64,000 nt of DNA from the NCBI GenBank assembly GCA_016801845.1, contig CM028910.1, positions 10,191,629 through 10,255,628 of the forward strand. The letters run 5' to 3'. The translations under genes and the position numbers were made by a program. Shown here in pieces: positions 1-10,125 of the stretch (its first letter is position 1; every line of letters begins with the position of its first letter). Below the pieces are notes generated by a model, which saw only the letters and a list, made by a program, of their open reading frames with translations, had not been told where the DNA came from and made no database searches. This DNA comes from Polydactylus sextarius. Taxonomy: Eukaryota; Chordata; Actinopteri; Polynemidae.

Positions 1-346
1 GGCTGTACTACATCCTGTACTAACCCTAACCCTAATCTATTCCAAAAAATATAACCAGTAGATCTTGCTTGTAATTCTTAATTATGTATGAATGTATATT
101 GATCCTTATTACCCCTTATTAAGCCACATGAACCCATATTAACTCTATACCAGTAAGGATAAGACAAGATATTTGCCTTGTCATGTACTTGTATGTATCT
201 CTATAATCAACATCTTTATCATACAGTATCTTTATCAGTTAAGAATACAGTCCTCAGGTAAATGAAGCAATCACACAGACTTTTAACTAATAGATTATAG
301 TTTACTCATCTTGAGTGTGTTCCTTGGATCTTGTCTGTCACAAGAG
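1..346. other. Flank downstream of first CYP2 gene; left arm of tandem duplication
   Basis: Non-coding, AT-rich sequence lying 3' of the minus-strand P450. It is nearly identical to 5231-5576, so it belongs to the tandem duplication. The duplicated block starts at the very first base of the window, so its true left limit may lie outside. Two CCCTAA units near position 25 look telomere-like but are too few to mean anything. No clear AATAAA on the minus strand was found here. Confidence 0.6.
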
Positions 347-3230
347 TTAAATGGACAGTGGTTTAGCGAGCCTTAGCATAAATCTTGAAGGGTGGGGCAC
401 CCGTGTTGTTCCAGTGATTCCCTCTGTACTCAGTTCAACTCCATCAGGAACAGAGAAGGAGAACTTCTGCAGTAAACCCACCAAAAACAGGAACAGCTCC
501 ATCTTGGCCAGGCCTTCTCCAAGACAAACACGTTTCCCTAAAGTGTCCACAAACACACACGTGACAGTGTAAGGGAGCAGGTTAAAAATTATATTCAGGT
601 TATGCTGAAGATTGAAATGAATGTGGTTTACCTGCAGAGAAAGCCAGGAGAGCTTCTCTCTTCACAAACTTTCCCTCAGAATCTAAGAAGTGTCCAGGGT
701 TGAAGGTGTCTGGAGTCTCCCATTCATTCTTGTCAAACAGCACAGAGGTCAGTATTGGCATTATGGATGTGCCCTATAAAAATTAATATCCATAGATTAA
801 CACCAAGCAATCCCGCAACAACAATATTTACATTTTTCATGCCTCTATTCTGCTGACAGATGTGACCAGAGGCATTATGCTTGTCAACACAACTCACAAA
901 CGTGTTGACAAAACATAAACATTCACCTGGACCGAAGAATGAACTGGTTCCTACGTTTTAACACACCCAAGATGTTACATAGTGATCAAATGTAACTGAA
1001 CTGTTTGACAAACAACAAAATGCTAATTTCCTTTACTGACTGTGACAGATGCACCTTTGGTATCAAGTATCCACCCAGTGTTGTGTCCTTAGCAGTTAAT
1101 CTTAATCCATTAAGAGGAACAATGTTTCCAATCCTTTGGATCTCGTGGATGACAGCGTCAGTGTACGGCAGGTTGGGTCTGTCGGCCATAGAGGGCTGAC
1201 GACTCTGTCCAATCACTCTGTCTATCTCTGCCTGGACTTTCTCTAGAAATTCAAAAAATGTTACACTTTTTAAAAAAAAAATAATTCAGTACACTATTGA
1301 CATTATTAACACGTCATTTCTCTAAGGTGTCATGTGTCACCTACCCTGGATTTCAGGATATTTAATGAGGTAAACCATAGCCCACTGCAAAGTTGTGGAG
1401 GTTGTCTCTGTTCCAGCCAGAAACAGATCCAGAGAGCATAGAGTCAGGTTGGTCTCAGTGAAGCCAAGGTCAGACTCTTTGTGCTGTTCAGAAATGCAGA
1501 AGAGAATAAAGTTTTGAATGTTTATTCATTTGACAGAGAGTGTCAACTGCATAGTACTGTGTGTGCAATGCTATTGCTCACACACCTTCTCCATTTCAAT
1601 GAGGAAAGCATCAATATAGTCACGGGGACTGTTGAGGTCCAGGTCCTTCTTGTGCCTCTTCAATTCCTGATCAATGAAGTCTTGCAATTTGCGAAATAGA
1701 CTGAACATTTTGTTGTGAGGACCTGGCAAGTGCTTCATCAGTCCAGGGAAGGAGTCATACAACTACACACAAAAAAAAAAAAAAAGATAAATGGGGTAAT
1801 ATTTAATTCACATTGTCTCCTACAATGATTGAACAACATGCATACTATTGACTTACCAAACCCCATACACTGCCCTCCATTAAAGCAAGAGAAGAGATAT
1901 ATTTTAGCATGTTCTGGAAATTGTGGTCGCTGTAGTCAAAGCGCTTCCCCATCACCAGCTGACAAATGACGTTGGACACAGCGTTGTTGAAGAGGCCTGC
2001 TATTCCAAAAGGTTCACCTGGAGGAGGGGGCGGTCTGGAGTTAGAACATCATTATCTTTAATAGGTGTTTTACTGCTGCATGTGTAGGAATATGAGCTCA
2101 TCATATACTTATTTTCAACCACCTTTCTCCTTCTCCATCTCATCCAGCAGGTAGCGAACCTCCTCACAGATACTCTGCTCCAAGATGTTTTTGCCAAGGC
2201 CAAAGTTACGTAAAGTGGACAAGGCAAAACGCCGCTGTTTTTTCCATGTTTCACCATTACTCATGAACAGACCACCTACACAAGAGAATGCAGAAGAAAA
2301 AGAAAAATTCTTAATGACTTGTGAGAACTCATTTATGCTCTGCCTAAGACAAAAGAAAGGCAGAGACCTCCTGTGCAAAACCTGTCAGCTGAGACAAAAA
2401 GAAACTGATCATTGATCAGACAGGGATCAGGAGGCAGGTTGAGGACTTTAATACAGATGTACTTCACACATGTACTCTAGAGTTGAGGGATTTACCTGAG
2501 GGCCCTGAATAAAATCTGTCCTCCAATGAACTGTATGGTCGATCCACAAAGTTTTCACCTTGCGTCACTAGGGCCTCCGTCACCATCTTATACCCATTCA
2601 CAAATACTATCTTATCAATGCCGAGGCGGATGCTGAACACATTCCCATAGGTTTCAGCCAGCTGGAAACATCAGAGTAGGACAAACAGTCGTTAACCACT
2701 GAGCATAACTGTAATTTTCAATTGTTTATAAGTCTTCGCAGTTTGTCAGGTGTGCTCAGTATACTATTTACATTTTGACCACCAGATGTCAGTTTTGCCA
2801 TTTATTCCTTGTGCATGCAAAGACACATCTTCCAACATTTTACAACGTTTCACATTTTTACAGTAAAATTAAAAGATTCATTATGATTTAGTTATTTTCA
2901 GTTAAACATATTTTCATGGCCCACATATGTCCAGATTGAATGACATTTCATAACAAATCCTCATTTAATCTTTGACTTTTAATCTGAAAAATTCACTGTT
3001 GTTTAAAATCCTGTGAAACCCTGTGAATGAGACTGTACCTTGGTAAAATAGATGTGTGGATGTTTGTTGTCCACACTAAAAACACTCCCTACAAAGGGCA
3101 GAGCCAGTGGTCCAGGAGGATAGTTTGGTGGATTCCTGTTTTTGACAAAGTCTGCTATCAGTAGGAGAACAAAAATAAACAGGAAAAGCCCTCTGAGGTC
3201 AAAACTCAGTAAAAAATTATAAAGCCACAT
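347..3230 (-). CDS. Cytochrome P450, family 2 (CYP2J/2N/2P-like), tandem copy A
   Basis: Nine exons read on the minus strand: 3039-3230, 2496-2661, 2123-2275, 1857-2017, 1586-1762, 1345-1483, 1055-1242, 632-773, 347-537. They sum to 1509 nt (502 aa), the usual CYP2 length, and exon sizes (177, 188, 142 nt) match the family pattern. The protein has an N-terminal membrane anchor, a proline-rich hinge (PPNYPPGP), WKKQRRF in the C-helix, AGTETTSTT (I-helix oxygen-binding), the EIQR form of ExxR in the K-helix, and FSAGKRVCLGE with haem-ligand Cys about residue 444. It should be an ER-anchored, NADPH-P450 reductase-dependent monooxygenase; the substrate cannot be read from sequence. Oddity: three Gs at 390-392, against four in copy B, shift the frame so the tail reads PSRFMLRLAKPLSI instead of the family-typical PHPFKIYAKAR. 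Subfamily assignment is inference. Confidence 0.9.
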
Positions 3231-3794
3231 GTTTAAAATGAGCCAAGCTGACAGCGAAGAGAGAAAAGTCTGCGCCTTTTAAATGTTTCCTCTTGAGCAC
3301 TCTCACCCGTGGCTGCACAAGTGTGAATGGGCAGATCACACTTTTTGTTTGCTAAGTCTCTCAGCATTGCATGTGTGACATTGTACTTACGTAACCAGTG
3401 ACACAAATATAAACAGCTAAGCAAAACAGGGTGTGACTGTGGTCCAACTTAAAATATCATAGGTATAAGAATTATATTTTAGTTGTTTCTTGTTTGTTTT
3501 TTTTTTTGTTTTTTTTTCTATTTAACATTTAAATTACTTCATCATGTCATGATTTTAACCATCTCTAAGGAATTAACTCGAGAGAGGCAAAATTTTAGGT
3601 TCTTTTTTCTGAAACTTTTGTGTCCTTTTTCTTCAACATTTAGAAATGATTTGTGAGGTTTTGGTAGGTTTACCTAGATGCTGCTGCTAGAATCTGTTTT
3701 GATTAAAAGGTTTAGGCTGATATGTTGACAATGGGGAAAAATGTTTAACACCAACACCATAGGCCAAAATTATTAGGGTTAATTGGGTTTTGTT

Positions 3795-3875
3795 GTCAGT
3801 ATTTGTCATTTAGTGGGAGACAGACAAGAGTTATGGGCATACAGTTAATTGAATAGGTGTCATAAAATAATGCAA
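3795..3875 (+). repeat. Short repeat, copy 1 (partner 4411-4490; also 9249-9330)
   Basis: A stretch of about 80 nt containing TTTGTCATTTAGTGGGAGA, then CAAGAGTTATGG and AGGTGTCATAAAA, recurs about 600 nt downstream with moderate divergence and again in unit B. The unit B copy descends from the tandem duplication. The 4411 copy is a separate local duplication or the same interspersed element. Confidence 0.65.
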
Positions 3876-4410
3876 AGTTCACTGAGCTCTTAATGTGTCA
3901 GGGTGAACTGCTACGTGATCAAGTCCAAACTACAATTAACACCTTGTTGTATCTGTTGTCTCTGCCAGCCAACCACTTGTAGGTAAATAATGTTTAAATT
4001 CATTTGTAAAATCTTTAACAAGCAGAAATCCTGCTACTTTTCATTTGTAGATATATATCATAATGAAAGAAGTGCTGGCTTATGTGTTCTCCAGCAGTAG
4101 TATGAATAGGCTCCCTACACATAAAAGTGCCAATAACTTGCGTGCTGAGAGTTTATTAAAAGACCATTTTACAAGACATACCCAAGGTCTTGCTAGTGCA
4201 TCCGTGTTGTAGGAAAGTCCATATAAGACAATTTCTGAATGCAATGTGAACTGAAGGAGTCCAGTGAAGATTATTACAGAAAAAAAACATAAACTTCACT
4301 GTTTGTAGTGGTTTTGTCAAATATCAGTTAATAATAGTTTATAAAAACTATCATTTACCATATCATATCATCATATAATTTTTTTCAAAAATAATTGCAA
4401 AAAATATTTT

Positions 4411-4490
4411 GTTACTATTTGTCATTTAGTGGGAGAGTATGTCCAAGAGTTATGGACATATTGTTACTAGAACAGGTGTCATAAAACAAT
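4411..4490 (+). repeat. Short repeat, copy 2
   Basis: Diverged copy of 3795-3875 in the same orientation. The shared blocks are TTTGTCATTTAGTGGGAGA, CAAGAGTTATGG and AGGTGTCATAAAA in the same order and spacing. It has no counterpart in the region upstream of P450 copy B. Confidence 0.65.
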
Positions 4491-5230
4491 GACAACTTAT
4501 GCCAAAGCTATGGCTAAAGTTTATTTTGCACTCTAATGTAAAATGATATTGAACTGTTTTTTGGTAGTTAAAATCACTTGTTATGGATATCAAAACTTCA
4601 ACCAAAACACTGTAAAAGTACAAAATATGGAAACTTTGAAACAGCCATGTTTGTTATGAAATGTTGTTTATTAGTGACATAAACATTTGTTTTATGCATG
4701 AAGAATAATTTCTATGACGTGAGTGGCAGCCAGTTTGACAGCAGCTTCTCATATTCTTACTTTCTTTCTCTTTTTCTCTAAATTTTAAACATTTTATCTA
4801 AACCTGTTCTTCAGTTTTAACGGGATGCTTTTTTTTTTTTTTTTTTTTGCCTGATTTTGTTTTTGACTGGATCAACCAAAGAGCAATTGAGCCGTTGCCT
4901 GATTGTTAATCCAGTGATCAGCTGATGACATTGTGCTGCTCAAAGATACGACCCAACAAGAGACCCAGATCCTGGTGGAGAATGGGATGCAGAGTGGGAG
5001 TAAAGCGTTGTGAGGAGAAAAGATGCTGACCAGTCTACAGAGGGAGTAGCTACCGGTAGAGCAGCATCATGTGCCTCACTGAGACCTGTCAACAGACAGT
5101 GGAGCTAACGAGTCCACGTTAGACGTGAGGATTGCGATGTTTCTTAACGACAGATTGTGTAACTCGGAGCACAGAAATGTTTAAGAGCAGCACTGCTCAC
5201 AGGACATTGAGCTGTTTGCTGTTAGCGTTT

Positions 5231-8200
5231 GGCTGTACTACATCCTGTACTAACCCTAACCCTAATCTATTCCAAAAATATAACCAGTAGATCTTGCTTG
5301 TAATTCTTAATTATGTATGTATGTATATTAATCCTTATTACCCCTTATTAAGCCACATGAACCCATATTAACTCTATACCAGTAAGGATAAGACAAGAAA
5401 TTTGCCTTGTCATGTACTTGTATGTATCTCTATAATCAACATCTTTATCATACAGTATCTTTATCAGTTAAGAATACAGTCCTCAGGTAAATGAAGCAAT
5501 CACACAGACTTTTAACTAATAGATTATAGTGCACTCATCTTGAGTGTGTTCCTTGGATCTTGTCTGTCACAAGAGTTAAATGGACAGTGGTTTAGCGAGC
5601 CTTAGCATAAATCTTGAAGGGGTGGGGCACCCGTGTTGTTCCAGTGATTCCCTCTGTACTCAGTTCAACTCCATCAGGAACAGAGAAGGAGAACTTCTGC
5701 AGTAAACCCACCAAAAACAGGAACAGCTCCATCTTGGCCAGGCCTTCTCCAAGACAAATACGTTTCCCTAAAGCGTCCACAAACACACACGTGACAGTGT
5801 AAGGGAGCAGGTTAAAAATTATATTCAGGTTATGCTGAAGATTGAAATGAATGTGGTTTACCTGCAGAGAAAGCCAGGAGAGCTTCTCTCTTCACAAACT
5901 TTCCCTCAGAATCTAAGAAGTGTCCAGGGTTGAAGGTGTCTGGAGTCTCCCATTCATTCTTGTCAAACAGCACAGAGGTCAGTATTGGCATTATGGATGT
6001 GCCCTATAAAAATTAATATCCATAGATTAACACCAAGCAATCCCGCAACAACAATATTTACATTTTTCATGCCTCTATTCTGCTGACAGATGTGACCAGA
6101 GGCATTATGCTTGTCAACACAACTCACAAACGTGTTGACAAAACATAAACATTCACCTGGACCGAAGAATGAACTGGTTCCTACGTTTTAACACACCCAA
6201 GATGTTACATAGTGATCAAATGTAACTGAACTGTTTGACAAACAACAAAATGCTAATTTCCTTTACTGACTGTGACAGATGCACCTTTGGTATCAAGTAT
6301 CCGCCCAGTGTTGTGTCCTTAGCAGTTAATCTTAATCCATTAAGAGGAACAATGTTTCCAATCCTTTGGATCTCGTGGATGACAGCGTCAGTGTACGGCA
6401 GGTTGGGTCTGTCGGCCATAGAGGGCTGACGACTCTGTCCAATCACTCTGTCTATCTCTGCCTGGACTTTCTCTAGAAATTCAAAAAATGTTACACTTTT
6501 TAAAAAAAAAATAATTCAGTACACTATTGACATTATTAACACGTCATTTCTCTAAGGTGTCATGTGTCACCTACCCTGGATTTCAGGATATTTAATGAGG
6601 TAAACCATAGCCCACTGCAAAGTTGTGGAGGTTGTCTCTGTTCCAGCCAGAAACAGATCCAGAGAGCATAGAGTCAGGTTGGTCTCAGTGAAGCCAAGGT
6701 CAGACTCTTTGTGCTGTTCAGAAATGCAGAAGAGAATAAAGTTTTGAATGTTTATTCATTTGACAGAGAGTGTCAACTGCATAGTACTGTGTGTGCAATG
6801 CTATTGCTCACACACCTTCTCCATTTCAATGAGGAAAGCATCAATATAGTCACGGGGACTGTTGTGGTCCAGGTCCTTCTTGTGCCTCTTCACTTCCTGA
6901 TCAATGAAGTCTTGCACTTTGTGAAATAGACTGAACATTTTGTTGTGAGGACCTGGCAAGTGCTTCATCAGTCCAGGGAAGGAGTCATACAACTACACAC
7001 AAAAAAAAAAAAAAAAAGATAAATGGGGTAATATTTAATTCACAATGTCTCTTACAATGATTGAACAACCTGCATACTATTGACTTACCAAACCCCATAC
7101 ACTGCCCTCCAGTAAAAGAAGAGAAGAGATATATTTTAGCATGTTCTGGAAATTGTGGTCGCTGTAGTCAAAGCGCTTCCCCATCACCAGCTGACAAATG
7201 ATGTTGGACACAGCGTTGTTGAAGAGGCCTGCTATTCCAAAAGGTTCACCTGGAGGAGGGGGCGGTCTGGAGTTAGAACATCATTATCTTTAATAGGTGT
7301 TTTACTGCTGCATGTGTAGGAATATGAGCTCATCATATACTTATTTTCAACCACCTTTCTCCTTCTCCATCTCATCCAGCAGGTAGCGAACCTCCTCACA
7401 GATACTCTGCTCCAAGATGTTTTTGCCAAGGCCAAAGTTACGTAAAGTGGACAAGGCAAAACGCCGCTGTTTTTTCCATGTTTCACCATTACTCATGAAC
7501 AGACCACCTACACAAGAGAATGCAGAAGAAAAAGAAAAATTCTTAATGACTTGTGAGAACTCATTTATGCTCTGCCTAAGACAAAAGAAAGGCAGAGACC
7601 TCCTGTGCAAAACCTGTCAGCTGAGACAAAAAGAAACTGATCATTGATCAGACAGGGATCAGGAGGCAGGTTGAGGACTTTAATACAGATGTATTTCACA
7701 CATGTACTCTAGAGTTGAGGGATTTACCTGAGGTCCCTGAATAAAATCTGTCCACCATTGAACTGTATGGTCGATCCACAAAGTTTTCACCTTGCGTCAC
7801 TAGGGCCTCCGTCACCATCTTATACCCATTCACAAATACTATCTTATCAATGCCGAGGCGGATGCTGAACACATTCCCATAGGTTTCAGCCAGCTGGAAA
7901 CATCAGAGTAGGACAAACAGTCGTTAACCACTGAGCATAACTGTAATTTTCAATTGTTTATAAGTCTTTGCAGTTTGTCAGGTGTGCTCAGTATACTATT
8001 TACATTTTGACCACCAGATTTCAGTATTGCCATTTATTCCTTGTGCATGCAAAGACACATCTTCCAACATTTTACAACGTTTCACATTTTTTCAGTAAAA
8101 TTAAAAGATTCATTATGATTTAGTTATTTTCAGTTAAACATATTTTCATGGCCCACATATGTCCAGATTGAATGACATTTCATAACAAATCCTCATTTAA

Positions 8201-9535
8201 TCTTTGACTTTTAATCTGAAAAATTCACTGTTGTTTAAAATCCTGTGAAACCCTGTGAATGAGACTGTACCTTGGTAAAATAGATGTGTGGATGTTTGTT
8301 GTCCACACTAAAAACACTCCCTACAAAGGGCAGAGCCAGTGGTCCAGGAGGATAGTTTGGTGGATTCCTGTTTTTGACAAAGTCTGCTATCAGTAGGAGA
8401 ACAAAAATAAACAGGAAAAGCCCTCTGAGGTCAAAACTCAGTAAAAAATTATAAAGCCACATGTTGAAAGTGAGCCCAGCCGGCAGCGAAGAGAGAAAAG
8501 TCTGCGCCTTTTGAATGTTTCCCCTTGAACACTCGCACCTGTGGCTGCACAAGCGTGAATGGGCAGATCACACTTTTTGTTTGATCACTCTCTCAGGGGC
8601 AAAGATTCATCTGATATGTACTTATGTAACCACTAACACAAGACCTAATTGTGACCAGATAAACACAACAGGGCATGGACGTCCTCCAGTCAGTGCTATT
8701 GTCAGACAAGTATCTCAGATATGGTAGAAATATAAGTCACATGATAAGGTATGTGTTTGGATGCCACATTTCATGATTTTCAGCACCCTGTAACATGTTG
8801 CTGGTCATATGATTGTGAACTGTGCTTGTGCAAAGAAGCACAACTTACACCATCATTGGTATAAGAATTATATTTTATTTATTTAGTTGTTTCATGTTTA
8901 TATAATTTTTTATTTTATTTTATTTTATTTTATTTTATTTATTTATTGCATTTGATAGATAAATTACTATACTTCATTATCAATTGTCATGATTTTAACC
9001 CTTTCTTAGGAATTAACTTGAGAGAGGCAAAACTAGATTATTTTTTTCTGAAACTTTTGTGTCCTTTTTCTTCAACATTTAGAAATGATTCAGTCATGAG
9101 GTTTTGGTAGGTTTACCTAGATACTGGTGCTAGAATCTGTTTTGATTAAAAGGTTTAGGCTGATGTGTTGACAGCGGGAAAAAAAAACTGAAAAATGTTT
9201 AACACCAACACCATAGGAAAAAAAACATTAGGGTTAATTGGGTTTTGTTGTCAGTATTTGTCATTTAGTGGGAGACAGACAAGAGTTATGGGCATACAGT
9301 TAATTGAATAGGTGTCATAAAATAATGCAAAGTTCACTGAGCTCTTAGTGTGTCAGGGTGAACTGCTACGTGATCAAGTCCAAACTACAATTAACACCTT
9401 GTTTTATGTCTCTGCCAGCCAACCAGTTGCAGGTGAATAATGTTTAAATTCATTTGTAAAATCTTTAACAAGCAGAAATCCTGCTACTCGTCATTTGTAG
9501 ATAATATATCACAATGAGAGAAGTGCTGGCTTATT
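5231..9535. repeat. Segmental tandem duplication, unit B
   Basis: Partner of unit A (1-4080) in direct orientation. Beyond the gene, the two units diverge by substitutions and small indels. An ATTTT-type microsatellite near 8911-8944 is expanded in unit B. Homology ends near 9535, after a shared AGAAGTGCTGGCTTAT. Confidence 0.9.
5592..8462 (-). CDS. Cytochrome P450, family 2 (CYP2J/2N/2P-like), tandem copy B
   Basis: Nine exons on the minus strand: 8271-8462, 7728-7893, 7355-7507, 7089-7249, 6816-6992, 6575-6713, 6285-6472, 5862-6003, 5592-5767. They total 1494 nt (497 aa). Motifs are the same as in copy A: hydrophobic anchor, PPNYPPGP hinge, AGTETTSTT, EIQR, and FSAGKRICLGE with haem Cys at about 444. 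The C-terminus is the normal CYP2 form ending PHPFKIYAKAR, so this copy looks fully intact. The chosen start (MWLYNF) gives a normal anchor; the frame is open upstream to 8552, but that extension lacks the character of a P450 N-terminus and is absent from copy A. Differences from copy A cluster in exons 2, 4 and 5 (for example SSMVDRF versus SSLEDRF). Substrate and exact subfamily are unknown. Confidence 0.92.
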
Positions 9536-10125
9536 GTATTATGTGACATCAACATGAATGTTATATGTTCATATTTCAAGTCAGAGAACTTACAAAGCTC
9601 CCGTTCGATGTCAGTCACACATACGAAGTACAAACATACTTTACATGTAAATACTATGCAAGCTGTCGATTTACACATATTCTATTCTACAGAGTAGAAT
9701 ACAGAATATTGTATAGAAGTTACTGAAGTCCCTATATCAGTGATAAAAGTTTAAGGCTGGTTTACAACTCAGTAAAACAAAAATAGCAACAAAATATTGG
9801 GTAATGGGTATTAATGTAAATTTTTCTTTTATTTTTTGATTGTACACAGCAGAACAGTATTAGGAAGAAGGTTTATACCAGCAAAGTAAAAAGTAAAAGG
9901 GACGGTAGTTGACATACCTAATATTCATATATATCATCTATTGTGTGTTTTTTCTGGTTTACATTTATATTATATTACATGCAAATTATATTTCAGTTAC
10001 AGGAGCAGTTTCCTTGCTCCAGGATATCTTTTTTGTGATTTGGATTTTGTGGTTTTCCATAGATATCAAACTCATTGATCCTTGTTTCTAGGCTGGTATG
10101 AAAACAGCCAACAAGGTGGAGAACA
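8463..10125. other. Upstream region of P450 copy B and 3' flank of third P450
   Basis: No gene is seen. 8911-8944 is an (ATTTT)n run. 8860-9535 resembles the upstream flank of copy A. A TTTATT at 9828-9833 (AATAAA on the minus strand) lies about 300 nt past the stop of the third P450 and could be its polyadenylation signal. The rest is AT-rich sequence without recognised features. Confidence 0.5.

Larger units (their letters stand above)
1..4080. repeat. Segmental tandem duplication, unit A
   Basis: Unit A aligns with unit B at 5231-9535 across P450 exons, introns and about 0.8 kb upstream of the gene. The offset is exactly 5230 nt for the last five exons and 5232 after a longer poly-A run in intron 4. 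Near-identity of introns indicates a young duplication or recent gene conversion. Similarity becomes patchy upstream of exon 1 (about 3340-3480), resumes to about 4080, then ends. Confidence 0.9.
3231..5230. other. Upstream region of P450 copy A and spacer between duplicates
   Basis: No gene is seen. From 3231 to about 4080 the sequence resembles 8463-9535. From about 4080 to 5230 it has no counterpart in unit B. It holds a partial internal repeat (see 4411-4490), a poly-T run near 4830, and a more GC-balanced 350 bp stretch (4870-5230) of unknown origin that ends exactly at the start of unit B. That last stretch could be the end of an inserted element, but no terminal repeats were recognised. 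Confidence 0.5.

Noticed and set aside
20..36. Telomere-like CCCTAACCCTAA at the window start (also at 5250)
   Set aside because: Only two units, present in both duplication copies; far too short to call an interstitial telomere repeat.
8463..8552. Longer N-terminus for P450 copy B, starting MCSHRC
   Set aside because: Adds 30 polar residues before the membrane anchor, not seen in copy A or typical of CYP2 proteins; the ATG at 8460-8462 gives the normal anchor.
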